The notes beneath the pieces are model-generated. The model worked only from the letters and a program-made list of their open reading frames with translations. It made no database searches and was not told where the DNA came from. Shown here piece by piece: positions 43,281 to 53,765 of a DNA stretch of 64,000 bases. The stretch is from Prescottella defluvii (GTDB lineage: Bacteria > Actinomycetota > Actinomycetes > Mycobacteriales > Mycobacteriaceae): contig CP121458.1 in the NCBI GenBank assembly GCA_029690005.1, positions 2,666,001 to 2,730,000 on the forward strand, given 5' to 3'. The first letter of the stretch is position 1; every line of letters starts with the position of its first letter. The translations under genes were made by a program, and so were the position numbers.

Positions 43281-43959
43281 GCGGGTTCTGACGGTCCCGG
43301 ACCCCGCTGACCGGGCGAACCTGGTGATGTTCGTCGGGCGCGCGGTCCGACTGGACGAATCGGCGGTGGTCCGACTCCGGCGGCGCGACGACGGTCGAGT
43401 GTCGGTATGGGCGACAACGGGATTCGACGCCCTCGCGACCCGGGTGGTCGTCGGTGACGTGCGTCCGAACGACACGACGGCGGCCGCCGATGCACTGCTG
43501 CGCGCGTTGTCCGACAGCGCCGTCGGCGCCGAGATCGACCCGGGTTTCGCGATGGACTCCGCGTGGCGCGGCGCGCTGCCGCCCGAGTCCGGGTTCGCCC
43601 ATGTCGACGACGTTCCCGCGCGGGTCCTGCTCGGACTGGCCCAGCGCGGCGCCGCCCTGGCGCGCGAGCACGGCAGCGCACAGGGGCCGCCGACATCGCT
43701 GCTCGAACAGAAGGTGCTCGAGGTCGAGGGCGGCGGGACCGAGGTCGCCGTGTCCATGCGTACGGTGTTCGCCCTCACCGGAATGGGATTCGTGCCGCTC
43801 GCCGACGGTCGCCCCGCCACCGCGGACACCGACGTCGACGCCATCGACGAGCACGAGATCGTGCGGGTGCGGGCCACGCCGTCGTGGCTGCGTCTCGACG
43901 CGCGGTTCGGTTCGGTCTACACCCGCCGCGCGGGCGCGATCCCGCTGTTCACCGCGTAG
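43273..43959 (+). CDS. conserved hypothetical protein (Rv2474c-like by position)
   Basis: 228 residues, frame intact. GTG 43273 overlaps the thioesterase gene by 8 nt. Regions: MFVGRAVRLDESAVVRLRRR, DALLRALSDSAVGAEIDPGF and VRVRATPSWLRLDARFGSVY. No signal peptide and no known catalytic motif. It closes the ettA-gdh operon; function unknown. Confidence 0.75.
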   Translation: MHERVLTVPDPADRANLVMFVGRAVRLDESAVVRLRRRDDGRVSVWATTGFDALATRVVVGDVRPNDTTAAADALLRALSDSAVGAEIDPGFAMDSAWRGALPPESGFAHVDDVPARVLLGLAQRGAALAREHGSAQGPPTSLLEQKVLEVEGGGTEVAVSMRTVFALTGMGFVPLADGRPATADTDVDAIDEHEIVRVRATPSWLRLDARFGSVYTRRAGAIPLFTA

Positions 43960-44765
43960 GTGCCGAGCGGGCGCGGCGGGATGACTGTGAATCAGGCCAG
44001 GTCCATCGGATCTTCCCCACGCGCATGTTGACCGGCCACGTCACCGCGCGAGCGGTCGGTGCGTCGCCCCAGAGGTCGGTGAGGTCTGTGGCGAAGGCTT
44101 CGAGGACGTCCTCGCGCCCGGCGTCGATGGCACGGCGGACCGCCGACCACGTGGAGATGTATCCCAGCAACTCCGGCAGGTTCCAGTTCTTCCGGATCTG
44201 CAGCGGGGAGTGGGCTGCTCGTCGAACGGAAAGTCGATATCGGCATAGCCACTGTCGACGAGTCTCCGCTCGGCCGGCCAGTACGGTCCGATCTCGTCCC
44301 GGTAGAACCGCTGGAAGCGTGCATCGATCCGATCGTGGTCGAAGCCGAGGACGCCGTAGCTGATGAGTGCGACGACTGCGTGGTCGACTGTGATCCGTCG
44401 GACTTCGCGATAGAACGCCGGCAGATCGAACCAGTGCGCGGATTGCGCCGCGGTGACGAGGCTTGCGCTGTGATCCGGCAGTGGAAGCCGCTCCGCGGGA
44501 CCGCGGACGTAGCGGACCCGTCCGACGGTGCGGCGTTGGCAATCTGCTCCGTACTCGGGTCCACTCCGACGACCACGTCGAAGTGTGCGGCCAACTGCAC
44601 GGTCAATTGCCCTGTGCCGCAGCCGACGTTGACGGCCGTGCCCCTGGATGGCGCCGCGGAGGCGAGAAAGCCCGACAGTTCGTCCGGATACTCGGGCCGG
44701 AAGCGCGCGTAGGCCTGGCCACCGTGTTCGAACCAGTTCTTCGTGGGCTCTGTTCCGGACGCCAT
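43949..44765 (-). CDS. SAM-dependent methyltransferase (type 11), at least two frame breaks
   Basis: About 270 residues. The start ATG 44765 (ASGTEPTKNWFEHGG) leads into AYARFRPEYPDEL and the SAM loop VNVGCGTGQLTVQLA, then VVGVDPSTEQ. Breaks near 44525 and 44215 (frames 2, 0, 1). The C-terminal part ELLGYISTWSAVRRAID fits the YcgJ-like class I methyltransferases. The end is either 43992 or 43949. Substrate unknown. Last gene of a minus-strand group. Confidence 0.78.
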
Positions 44766-44876
44766 CGCTGCGCTCCTACTTCCTCTCTCGCGGCCCCTCC
44801 GCCGATCACCGCCCCCATCATCCACCGGAGCGGCGCCGGTCGACGGGGACGGGCGCACCGGACGCCCGCATCGGTG

Positions 44877-45476
44877 TCAGGTTCCATGTCGAGGAACGTG
44901 GATGACGGTCAGCTCGCTGCGGGGGACGGCTCGTCCGGTCGACACCTCCCACGGCGCGGTCTTCGACCACCGCTCGAATGCGAGCAGCCCGGTCTCGTCG
45001 GCGGTCGCGTAGTCGGCGTAGTCCATCGACCCGGACGGCGCGGTGCGGGTGGTGCCCTCGGCAGTGAACCGGGCCGAGCCGGAGTCGATCTTCCCGTACA
45101 CGCGGTCGTCGAGGATCACGTCGCCGCCGGGCCCGAGGCCGGTCCCCTCACGCCGCATCCACAGCACCATCTCGAGCTCGCCCTCGTCGTACTCGACCGA
45201 GAGCCAGCGACGCCCGGTCGAGCCGTCGAGGAGGTGCTCGTGCCAGCGAAATCCCTCCTGGTCGAACGTGATCGTGCCGCGGACGACGAGGTCGAGACCG
45301 GCGTACGTGACGACGTCGCCAACGCCGATCCGGAGCGGGTCATAGACCTCCGGGTCGGCAGCGAGCGGATCGGCTCGCGGTGACGCACCAGGAGTCCTTG
45401 TGCGCCACACAAGTACGAGGTTTCCCGCGATCGCGACCAGAATCAACAGGACGAGCAGAAGAATCGCGGCACCCAT
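44877..45476 (-). CDS. membrane-anchored DUF4178 protein
   Basis: 199 residues, frame intact. One N-terminal membrane helix (AAILLLVLLILVAIAGNLVLV) then a soluble domain with LRIGVGDVVTYAGLDLVVRG and GRRWLSVEYDEGELEMVLW, typical of DUF4178. Such genes usually sit beside spermidine-synthase-like genes; here they do not. It lies 22 bp after the dehydratase gene. Confidence 0.75.
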   Translation of the reverse strand: MGAAILLLVLLILVAIAGNLVLVWRTRTPGASPRADPLAADPEVYDPLRIGVGDVVTYAGLDLVVRGTITFDQEGFRWHEHLLDGSTGRRWLSVEYDEGELEMVLWMRREGTGLGPGGDVILDDRVYGKIDSGSARFTAEGTTRTAPSGSMDYADYATADETGLLAFERWSKTAPWEVSTGRAVPRSELTVIHVPRHGT

Positions 45477-45498
45477 CCGGTCAGTATTCCCAATCGGA

Positions 45499-46056
45499 TC
45501 AGCGTGCTGCCACCGCCACCGCCACCGCCACCGGTTCGGGTAGCGCAGCTTCCTCGTTCGGGGCGAGCAGAATCGACGACATCACCGTCGACCGCGGCTC
45601 GCCTGCTGCGGTCCGGAGGCGGGTTTCGGTGTCGAGGAACACCGCGCCGCCACGCTCGGTGACGGCGGTGACCGTCAGCGACGCGGTGAGGGCGTCGCCG
45701 GCCAGGATCGGTGCGGCGACGGTGATCTTCTCGTTCACGTGGATCGGGGTGTGGGTGCTCATGTCGATCCCCGACTCCGCACCGGTCAGCATGTCCCGGA
45801 TCAGCGTCGCCGTCACCACCGCACTGAAGGTGGGCGGGGCGACGACGTCCGGGTACCCGGCCTCCCGCGCGGCGTCGACGTCGTGGTGCGCCGGATCCGC
45901 GGCGAGGATCGCGCGGGCGAACTCGCGTACCTTCTCCCGTCCGACGAGGTAGGTGTCCTCCGACCGGAGCACGAGACCGGGGCGGAGCCCGCGTAGGCCG
46001 GGGGCGGGTGGCAGCTCGGGAACGATATGCATGTCGATGCTGTGCTCCGCGGTCAT
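45499..46056 (-). CDS. FAS1-like/MaoC-type (3R)-hydroxyacyl dehydratase (HadA-like)
   Basis: 185 residues, frame intact. LVGREKVREFARAI, ADPAHHDVDAAREAGY and VVAPPTFSAVV match the N-terminal hot-dog of HadA/HadC and FAS1-like dehydratases. The catalytic Asp/His of the hydratase-2 motif is not clearly present, so it may be a non-catalytic partner. ATG 46056 overlaps the stop of the upstream exported-protein gene (ATGA). Confidence 0.75.
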   Translation of the reverse strand: MTAEHSIDMHIVPELPPAPGLRGLRPGLVLRSEDTYLVGREKVREFARAILAADPAHHDVDAAREAGYPDVVAPPTFSAVVTATLIRDMLTGAESGIDMSTHTPIHVNEKITVAAPILAGDALTASLTVTAVTERGGAVFLDTETRLRTAAGEPRSTVMSSILLAPNEEAALPEPVAVAVAVAAR

Positions 46057-46594
46057 CGCCCGGGCACCGCCGAGATCGTTCCCCGGCAGACGGCGTTCTG
46101 GGGGTTGACGAACCACCACGCGGCGCCGGTCTGGACGGTGACGGTGAAATCCACCGTGCCGGTGCCGGTCCAGGTGCGGTTGATCGGGATCCCGGGCCTC
46201 TGCTGCCAGGCCGCCTCGTCGCTGACGCTGCGACCCGAGGCTCCCGTAGTCGTGTTGTGCCAGTCCACCGACACACGGGTGCCGTGCCAGTTGGGGCCGA
46301 TGCTCGGGAGGAGTCCGCCGGGTGGCGCGGGCAGCTCGTTCCCGCCGCTCAGCAGGATCGCCGGCTCCAGCGCGGATCCACCGGGGCGCAGCGATTCCCC
46401 GATGCGGCGGTGACGGTCCAGGTGAACGACGGCGCCCAGAAGAGGGGGTTCGCGCTCGAGCACGCCATCGTCGTCGACGTCGGCGGCGCGGGCTGAGCGC
46501 TCGCGACAGCGCCTCCTCCGGTCGCGACTGCGGTACCGAGGCCGACGACAGCGATGGCCGCGGCACCCGCCCGGCGGGCCGACTGGTTGCTCAT
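46053..46594 (-). CDS. exported small protein, paralog of the 11637 gene, frame-broken
   Basis: About 180 residues. ATG 46594 follows GGGGAGTGATC; signal peptide (RRAGAAAIAVVGLGTAVATGG...ASA). The C-terminal half reads VSVDWHNTTTGASGRSV, then WTGTGTVDFTVTVQTGAAWW and FVNPQNAVCRGTISAVPG. It shares V-x-V-x-W-x-N-x-x-T-G-A-x-G with the protein at 11637-12115. One missing base near 46390. It begins 2 bp after the TetR stop and is coupled to the dehydratase. Confidence 0.65.
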
Positions 46595-46596
46595 GA

Positions 46597-47340
46597 TCAC
46601 TCCCCACTGATCCGGTACTGCGACGTTCGCCGCACTCGTGTATCCGGAGGGGCAGCTTGATCCGTTACAGCCTGCGGAGAATGGGAAAGTGTAGAGCCCG
46701 ATACGAATTCGGGTGAAGGCGACATACCGGGATCACCGGTGCCGGCCCACCTCGGCTCGGGAGGTAGCACCGCCGGCACCAGGAACTGTTCGACCATCGC
46801 GCGCTCGTCGTCGGCATCGGTGCCCGGGACGGTGAGCAGTGAGACGATCGCGCGCACCAACCACCGTGCGCGTCGGGCGATCTCGACGTCGTCGGCGTTC
46901 CAGACGTCGGCGAGGAACGAGGCGCCGAGCACCTCGATCACCTCGGACGTGCTGGCGAGCTCCGACGCCAGGCCCGCATCGCCGAGGCCGAACCACGCGG
47001 CCAGCGTCGGTGTCGCTCGAACCTCGCGAATCGCCATGAGGACGGCCTCGGTGACCCTCGCGCGGGGTTCGCCGATCGGTGCCACCGTGGTGGCGATCCG
47101 CGCACCGAGCGTGCGCGCCTCGCGGTGTACGAACGCGCGGTGCAGGGCCCGGCGGTTCTCGAAGTAGCGGTACAGCGTCGCGCGCGAGCAGCCGGCCGCC
47201 TTCGCGACCTCGGCCATACCCGTCGCCGAGACGCCGCGCTCGACGAACAGTGCGGCGGCGGCGTCGAGGATCTTCTCGGCCGCGACCTCGGTGCGCTCGT
47301 CGCTCAGCCACGAACCGGATGCGTTGGGGGTCATGCTCAT
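46597..47340 (-). CDS. TetR-family regulator of the P450 operon
   Basis: 247 residues, frame intact. Helix-turn-helix about residues 25-65 (ATGMAEVAKAAGCSRATLYRYF). The C-terminal tail after about residue 205 is longer than usual and low in structure (SPSPEFVSGSTLSHSPQ). ATG 47340 overlaps the P450 stop codon by 4 nt, so it is translated with the enzyme it may regulate. Confidence 0.85.
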   Translation of the reverse strand: MSMTPNASGSWLSDERTEVAAEKILDAAAALFVERGVSATGMAEVAKAAGCSRATLYRYFENRRALHRAFVHREARTLGARIATTVAPIGEPRARVTEAVLMAIREVRATPTLAAWFGLGDAGLASELASTSEVIEVLGASFLADVWNADDVEIARRARWLVRAIVSLLTVPGTDADDERAMVEQFLVPAVLPPEPRWAGTGDPGMSPSPEFVSGSTLSHSPQAVTDQAAPPDTRVRRTSQYRISGE

Positions 47341-48569
47341 CCGGCGCGGAAGGGGACGTGGATGGGGCGGCGGACGTAGTTGCCGGCGGCGTACTCGACC
47401 CCGTCGATGTCGACGTCGAAGTCCGGGCAGCGGGTCAACAGCTCCTCGAGTGCCACCCGGGCCTGCATGCGGGCGGCGGCCGCGCCGAGGCAGTGGTGGT
47501 TGCCGTTGCTGAACGTCATGATCTGCCGCGGGTTGCGCAGCACGTCGAGTTCCTCGGAATCGGCTCCGAACGGGCGCGGGTCGCGGTTCGCGGAGCCGTA
47601 CACCAGCAGCACCTTGCGGCCGGCCGGGATCGTCACGTCCTCGATGGTGACGTCGCGGGTGGTCGTGCGTGCGAGGCCCTGGACGGGGGAGGTGAGGCGC
47701 AGGAGTTCTTCGACCGCGCCGGGAATCAGCGACGGACCGCCCAGCAGGAGCTGCCGCTGGTCGCGGCGCTGGGTCAGCAGTTGCACTGCGCCGCCGAGCA
47801 TTCCGGTGGTGGTGTCGTTTCCGCCGGTGACCATCGTGAAGGCGAATCCGAGAATCGACAGCAGGCCCGAGACGTCTCCGTCGGCGCCCATGCCCGCGGC
47901 GACGAGGTGCGAGATCGTGTCGTCGCCCGAGGTCCCGGCGGCCGCGTCGGCCCTGCGCCGCTCGATCAGGCCACCGAAGTAGGTCATGAGTTCGACCACC
48001 GCGGTCTGGGCCTCGAGCGGATCACCGCTCGCGTTGGCGGCGACGATCGCCTCCGTCCAGCCGTCGAACCGGCCGCGGTCCTCCGGCGGGACGCCCAGAT
48101 AGTGCGCGACCACCATGCTCGGCAGCGGCTTGAACAGTTCGGTGACGATGTCGCCGGTACCGGCGTCGCGCAGCCGTTCGAGGCGTTCGACGACGAAGCG
48201 GCGCACCTCCGGCTCGACAGCCTCCACCTGGCGGGGAGTGAATCCGCGCGCGACGAGTCGGCGGAACTGGGTGTGCACCGGAGGGTCGAGCATCACGAGC
48301 GGCGGATTGTCGCGCAGGCCGATCTTGTCGAGTTCGCCGTAGGTCATCGTGAGGCCTTCGGCGGACGAGAAGGTGTCCGCGTCGCGTGCGGCGGCGTACA
48401 CGTCGGCGTGCCGGGTGAGCACCCAGTAGTCGTCCGCGGGTGCCGACTCGGGCACGACGTTGTGGACGGGATCGTGGTCGCGCAGCGCCGCGTACATGGG
48501 CCACGGGTCTCGCCACGATGCGCCCGAACGGGGAACGTAGGACGCACTGCCGGACATCGTCGTCGTCAT
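47337..48569 (-). CDS. cytochrome P450
   Basis: 410 residues, frame intact. I-helix GGNDTTTGM (acid-threonine pair), EELLRLTSPV (ExxR), and the heme loop FSNGNHHCLGAAAARMQ with the Cys ligand. A soluble bacterial class I P450 needing ferredoxin and ferredoxin reductase; a candidate reductase is encoded at 60253-61490, but no ferredoxin gene is nearby. Substrate unknown, with sterol or fatty acid plausible. First gene of a minus-strand operon. Confidence 0.93.
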   Translation of the reverse strand: MTTTMSGSASYVPRSGASWRDPWPMYAALRDHDPVHNVVPESAPADDYWVLTRHADVYAAARDADTFSSAEGLTMTYGELDKIGLRDNPPLVMLDPPVHTQFRRLVARGFTPRQVEAVEPEVRRFVVERLERLRDAGTGDIVTELFKPLPSMVVAHYLGVPPEDRGRFDGWTEAIVAANASGDPLEAQTAVVELMTYFGGLIERRRADAAAGTSGDDTISHLVAAGMGADGDVSGLLSILGFAFTMVTGGNDTTTGMLGGAVQLLTQRRDQRQLLLGGPSLIPGAVEELLRLTSPVQGLARTTTRDVTIEDVTIPAGRKVLLVYGSANRDPRPFGADSEELDVLRNPRQIMTFSNGNHHCLGAAAARMQARVALEELLTRCPDFDVDIDGVEYAAGNYVRRPIHVPFRAG

Positions 48570-48628
48570 GCCTCAACGGTGAGACAGATCACAACTTTTG
48601 TCAATGCCCCCCGGGTGGGTCCGGGTCT

Positions 48629-49284
48629 CTACGGCTCCGGACGGGCCCGGATCATCTCCAGCGTCTCGCGCAGGTAGGCCCGAACACCGCCGCCATGTCG
48701 ACCGCCTCGGCGTCCAGCAGCCACTGCTGTTGGAGGCCGTCCATGATGGCGACCAGGCGGAACGCGTGTGCCTGGGGGTCGACATCGGGTCGGAACTCGC
48801 CGGACGCGATCCCGGCGCGGATGGCGTCGGCGATGAATCGCCGGATGCGGCGGTAGCGGTTGTGGGCCCACGCGTGTGCCGGGTGATCGGCGGTGACGGA
48901 CTCGGCGCTGAGCACGGTGAAGAGCTGGACGAGGCCGGGAATGCGCTGGTTTCGCTCCACCAGGTCGGCGAGGGCCTCCAAGGCGGCGATTGCGGTCAGC
49001 GGCGTGCCGTCGGCGGCGGTGAAGCGCTCGCCGTCCATCTCGTCGCGCAGGTCGAGCGTGGCGACCAGGAGTTCTTCCTTGGTGTGGAAGTGGTGCAGCA
49101 AGCCGGGCTGGGAGATCTCGGCGCGCTCGGCGATCCGGGCGAGCGAGGCGCCGCGGTAGCCGTTCTCGGCGAACTCCTCCATCGCGATGTGCAGTATCCG
49201 GGCTCGTCGGGCCCGGCCGACGGCGTAGCTGCCACCGCGTTGGCGTCGGACGGCTGCATCGCTGTGCTCATGGCGGGTGGTCAC
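48629..49284 (-). CDS. TetR-family regulator, divergent from beta-glucosidase, frame-broken at its end
   Basis: About 219 residues. GTG 49284 start; helix-turn-helix (RGASLARIAERAEISQPGLLHHF) around residues 40-70. The effector domain contains NRYRRIRRFIADAI. The frame changes near 48690, where the natural end is YLRETLEMIRARPEP at 48629. Divergent from the GH3 gene, with a small palindrome between, so control of sugar hydrolysis is plausible. Confidence 0.83.
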
Positions 49285-49328
49285 GGTCTCACTCTAGGAG
49301 GCCTAAGATAACGGCGAGATAACAAACT

Positions 49329-49344
49329 TACTAGGCACTCAGTA
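49329..49344. promoter_or_regulatory. candidate operator TACT-N8-AGTA and promoter of the GH3 gene
   Basis: A short inverted repeat TACT/AGTA lies just upstream of TAGCCT (49353-49358), a -10 box for the beta-glucosidase gene. The position at about -35 suits a repressor such as the divergent TetR. Weak symmetry. Confidence 0.35.
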
Positions 49345-49414
49345 TTCGGGGTTAGCCTCGACTCCGGCGGTCGAACAGGCCCAGTGCGCGCGACGGTGCG
49401 AAGGAGAGTTGGTT

Positions 49415-51890
49415 GTGAACAGCCCCCGAGGCAATGCGAATGCGGCGGACGAGGAGAAGCTGGGAAAGCTCCTCACGGAACTGACGCTGGAGGAGAAGGT
49501 CGGTCTTCTGACCGGCGCGGACTTCTGGTCCCTCGATCCGATCGAGAAGATCGGTCTGCGAAAGCTGCTCCTCTCGGACGGCCCCAACGGCGTCCGCGGA
49601 ACGACCTGGGACGAGCGTGACACCAGCCTCCTCTTCCCGAACCCCTCGGCACTGTCCGCCACGTGGGACCCGGAGCAGGTCGAGCGTGCAGGAGCCCTCA
49701 TGGGCGCCCAGGCCAGGGACAAGGGCGTCGCGTGGCTTCTCGCGCCGAACGTCAACATTCACCGCTCGCCGCTCGGCGGCCGGCATTTCGAGTGCTATTC
49801 CGAGGACCCGCTGCTGACGGCAGCGACCGTGGCGGGTTTCGTCTCCGGTGTCCAGGCCAACGGTGTGGCAGTGACGGTCAAGCACTACATCGGGAACGAG
49901 TCCGAGACCGAGCGCATGACATACGACGCGCGGATCTCCGAGAAGGCCCTGCGCGAGGTCTACCTGGTGCCCTTCGAGGCCGGGTCCGTGCCGGCGCCTG
50001 GTCCGTCATGGCCTCGTACAACTCCGTCAACGGCGCGAGCCTGACCGACAACCGGCGACTGCTCACCGAAGTCCTCAAGGGAGAGTTGGGATTCGACGGC
50101 GCGGTCGTGTCCGACTGGTTCGCCACCCGCTCGACGGCCGCGTCCGCGAACGCCGGCCTCGACGTCGCGATGCCGGGGCCGCACAGCCCGTGGAACGAGG
50201 CGCTCGTCGCCGCGGTCCGCGCCGGCGAGGTCCCCGAGAGCATCGTCGACGACAAGGTGCTGCGCGTGCTCCGGCTCGCCGCCCGCACCGGCTACCTCGA
50301 CGGTTTCGAGGGACCCGCCCCGTCGACGACCCGGCCGACGCGGGCGAGCAGCTGCGGGACATCGCGGCGCGCGCCATGGTCGTGCTGCGCAACGAGGGCG
50401 GCGCCCTGCCGCTCGTCCCGGAGTTGCTCGACCGCGTCGCCGTCGTGGGCCCGAACGCCGCGCTGCTGACTGCGCAGGGCGGCGGCTCCGCGCACGTCAA
50501 CCCCGCGCACGTCGTCAGCCCGCTCGCCGGTCTGCGCGAAGCGTTCGGCGACTCGGTCGAGATCGACTACCAGGAAGGCGTTTCGACGCAGCGCATCCTT
50601 CCCGCCATCCCGGCCGACGTCGCCGTCGACCCGGAGACCGGCGAGCCGGGCTTCCGGGTCGACTTCGTGTCGGCGGACGGCACCGTTCTGGGCACCGAGC
50701 GTCGGCTCACGTCCCGTCTGGTGTTCATGGGCACCCTCCCGGCGGGCACGGCCGAGGTCCGCGTGCGGACCGACCTGACCGTTGCCGAGTCCGGTACGCA
50801 CCAGTTCTCGGTGTCCGGAGCCGGGGAGTACTCCCTGCGGATCGGCGCGGCAGACCCGCACGAGATCACACTCACCAGCGCCGACAACGACCTGATCGAG
50901 AATCTGGTCAAGCCGCCGGAGCGCCGCGTCTCGGCGGAGCTCGCGGCCGGGACGGTCGGTGTCGAGATGCGCGCGGCCATCCCGGGTCTCCCGATGGCGA
51001 TGTTCGGCCTCAACCACCAGGGCCCGCGCGCCGACTCCGACGACGCGTTCGCTGCCGCCGTCGAGGCCGCGCGGAACGCCGACGTGGCGTTGGTCTTCGT
51101 GGGCACCACGGACGAGGTGGAGAGCGAGGGCTTCGACCGCACCGACCTGCTGCTGCCCGGCCGCCAGGACGAGCTGGTGTCGGCGGTCGCCGCGGTCAAC
51201 CCGCGGACAGTCGTCGTCGTCAACGCCGGTGCGCCGGTGGAGATGCCGTGGCGCGACGAGGTCGCGGCGGTGCTGTGGGCCTGGCTGCCCGGTCAGGAAG
51301 GCGGCCATGCGATCGCCGACGCGATCACCGGCGTCGTCGAGCCCGGCGGCCGCCTGCCCACGACCTTCCCCGCTGTCGGCGCCGACGCGCCGGTGCTGTC
51401 GACGCAGCCCGTCGACGGCGTGATCGACTACGCCGAGGACTCGACGTTCGGGTACCGCGCGTACGAGAAGGACTCGATCGTCCCGGCGTATCCGTTCGGG
51501 CACGGTCTCGGGTATACCACCTGGGCCTACGAGGAAGTCGTTGCCGCCGAGACCGATTCGGGTGCGGTCACGGTCGAGGTCTCCGTCCGTAACACCGGCG
51601 CGCGAGCCGGACGCGAGGTCGTCCAGCTCTATATCGGCGGCGAGGGCGCCGACGGAAACGATCCGCTGCGCTTCGTCGGCTTCGCCTCGGTGACCGCCGC
51701 CGCGGGCGAGACGGCGATCGCGCGGATCACCGTGGACCGCAAGACGTTGGCTCGCTGGGACGAGTCGGCGTCGGCATGGCGGGTGGTCGGCGGTTCGCGG
51801 ACGCTGGTCGCGGCGTGTTCGGCCACCGACCGTCGGCTGACGACCCGGATCGAACTGAAGGACTCGGCCACATGTGCCTGGGACCTCTGA
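49415..51890 (+). CDS. GH3 beta-glucosidase with PA14 insert and fibronectin-like tail, two frame breaks
   Basis: About 825 residues. The GH3 N-terminal barrel (VGLLTGADFWSLDP, LLSDGPNGVRG, LLAPNVNIHRSPLGGRHFE, VKHYIGNESE) contains the nucleophile in VVSDWFATRS (Asp codon 50113-50115). A PA14-type insert (about 50700-50990) interrupts the second domain, and a fibronectin-III-like end follows (YPFGHGLGYTTWAYEE, VRNTGARAGREVVQLYI). No signal peptide, so cytosolic. Hydrolyses beta-glucosides. GTG 49415 follows AAGGAG. Breaks near 49985 and 50325. Confidence 0.9.
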
Positions 51891-51942
51891 CTCCTACGTC
51901 TCGACCGACAAACCTGCGCACCCCATCCAGGAGGACACCGTC

Positions 51943-52767
51943 ATGACCGTCAATCTGTCCCGCATCGGGATCTCGCGCGGCGAGCTCTCCTACTTCGAGG
52001 CCACACCCGACGGCGCCCCGGCCAAGGGCACCGTCGTCATGGTCCCCGGCTTCACCGGCTCCCGGGAGGACTTCCTTCCGATGGCGCCGTTCGTGACCGC
52101 CGCCGGGTACCGCCTGATCTCGTACTCGCAGCTCGGCCAGTACGACTCGGACGGACCGGACGGCCCCGACGCGGTCGGCGAGTACACGATTGCCAAGTTC
52201 GCCCAGGACCTCGCCGAGGTGCTCGACGCGGTGGCGCCCGACGAGAAGGTCCACCTGCTCGGTCACAGCTTCGGCGGTATCGTCACCCGGGCGGCCGTCC
52301 TGAACGACCCGGCGCGCTTCCTGGACTACGTGATCCTCGACTCGCCACCGAGCGGCCAGAACCTGGGCATCGCCGTGGACATCGCGCAGATTCCGGATCT
52401 GCTGTGGGCGGGTGGCAACGAGGCGCTGTGGAAGGCGATGTTCGGAGCCTTGGAGGAACTCTTCCCGGCACCGGTCAAGGAGTTTCTCCACAACCGCATC
52501 CTGGTCACCAAGACCGCGAACATCGCCGGCATCGCCCTCAGCATGAGTGCCGAGCCGGACCGCGTCGAGGAATTGGCCGCGACCGGGGTGCCGATCCTGG
52601 TCGTCGCGGGCGAGAACGACATGGTTCCGGTCGATGCCCAGGCCGACGCCGCGGCGCGGCTCGGCGTCAAGTTCGAGATCATCGCCGGGGCCGCCCACAC
52701 CCCGAACGAGGAGAAGCCCGAGGAGCTGACGAAGGTGCTCGTCGACTTCTGGAGTGGGGTCGCCTGA
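51943..52767 (+). CDS. alpha/beta hydrolase
   Basis: 274 residues, frame intact. MVPGFTGSREDFLPM (oxyanion region), nucleophile GHSFGGIVTRAAV (Ser), acid VVAGENDMVPVDAQ and His in AGAAHTPNEEKPEE. ATG 51943 follows CCAGGAGGACACCGTC. Just after the beta-glucosidase on the same strand and followed by a terminator, so probably one transcript. Substrate unknown. Confidence 0.85.
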   Translation: MTVNLSRIGISRGELSYFEATPDGAPAKGTVVMVPGFTGSREDFLPMAPFVTAAGYRLISYSQLGQYDSDGPDGPDAVGEYTIAKFAQDLAEVLDAVAPDEKVHLLGHSFGGIVTRAAVLNDPARFLDYVILDSPPSGQNLGIAVDIAQIPDLLWAGGNEALWKAMFGALEELFPAPVKEFLHNRILVTKTANIAGIALSMSAEPDRVEELAATGVPILVVAGENDMVPVDAQADAAARLGVKFEIIAGAAHTPNEEKPEELTKVLVDFWSGVA

Positions 52768-52774
52768 AGCCGGT

Positions 52775-52806
52775 CGCCCCGGACGACCCGGCGGTCGTCC
52801 GGGGCG
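52775..52806. terminator. 14-bp terminator hairpin
   Basis: CGCCCCGGACGACC pairs perfectly with GGTCGTCCGGGGCG around CGGC, starting 7 nt after the hydrolase stop, between it and genes on the opposite strand. Confidence 0.85.
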
Positions 52807-52811
52807 GGTGC

Positions 52812-52896
52812 CTACTTCGACACCGACAGCAGGTGGAACGTGGTGTGTCCGGCCAGCCCGAAGTTGTTGTCGGCCACCACGATCAGCGGCCGAATC

Positions 52897-52899
<3 letters not shown>
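52812..52899 (-). pseudogene. orphan C-terminal fragment of an esterase-like/phytase-like gene
   Basis: On the minus strand 52812-52899 reads RIRPLIVVADNNFG then LAGHTTFHLLSVSK and a TAG stop. This looks like the C-terminal strand pair of an esterase-like phytase-type (PF13449-like) protein, where a D-N-N-F motif is followed by the last strand. No upstream body exists: the SDR stop lies immediately before it. It appears to be the remnant of a deleted gene. The family guess is tentative. Confidence 0.45.

Positions 52900-53765
<866 letters not shown>

Noticed and set aside
46597..47340. TetR with an extra C-terminal functional domain
   Set aside because: The tail after about residue 205 is low in complexity and shows no motif; it may only be a linker to the stop.
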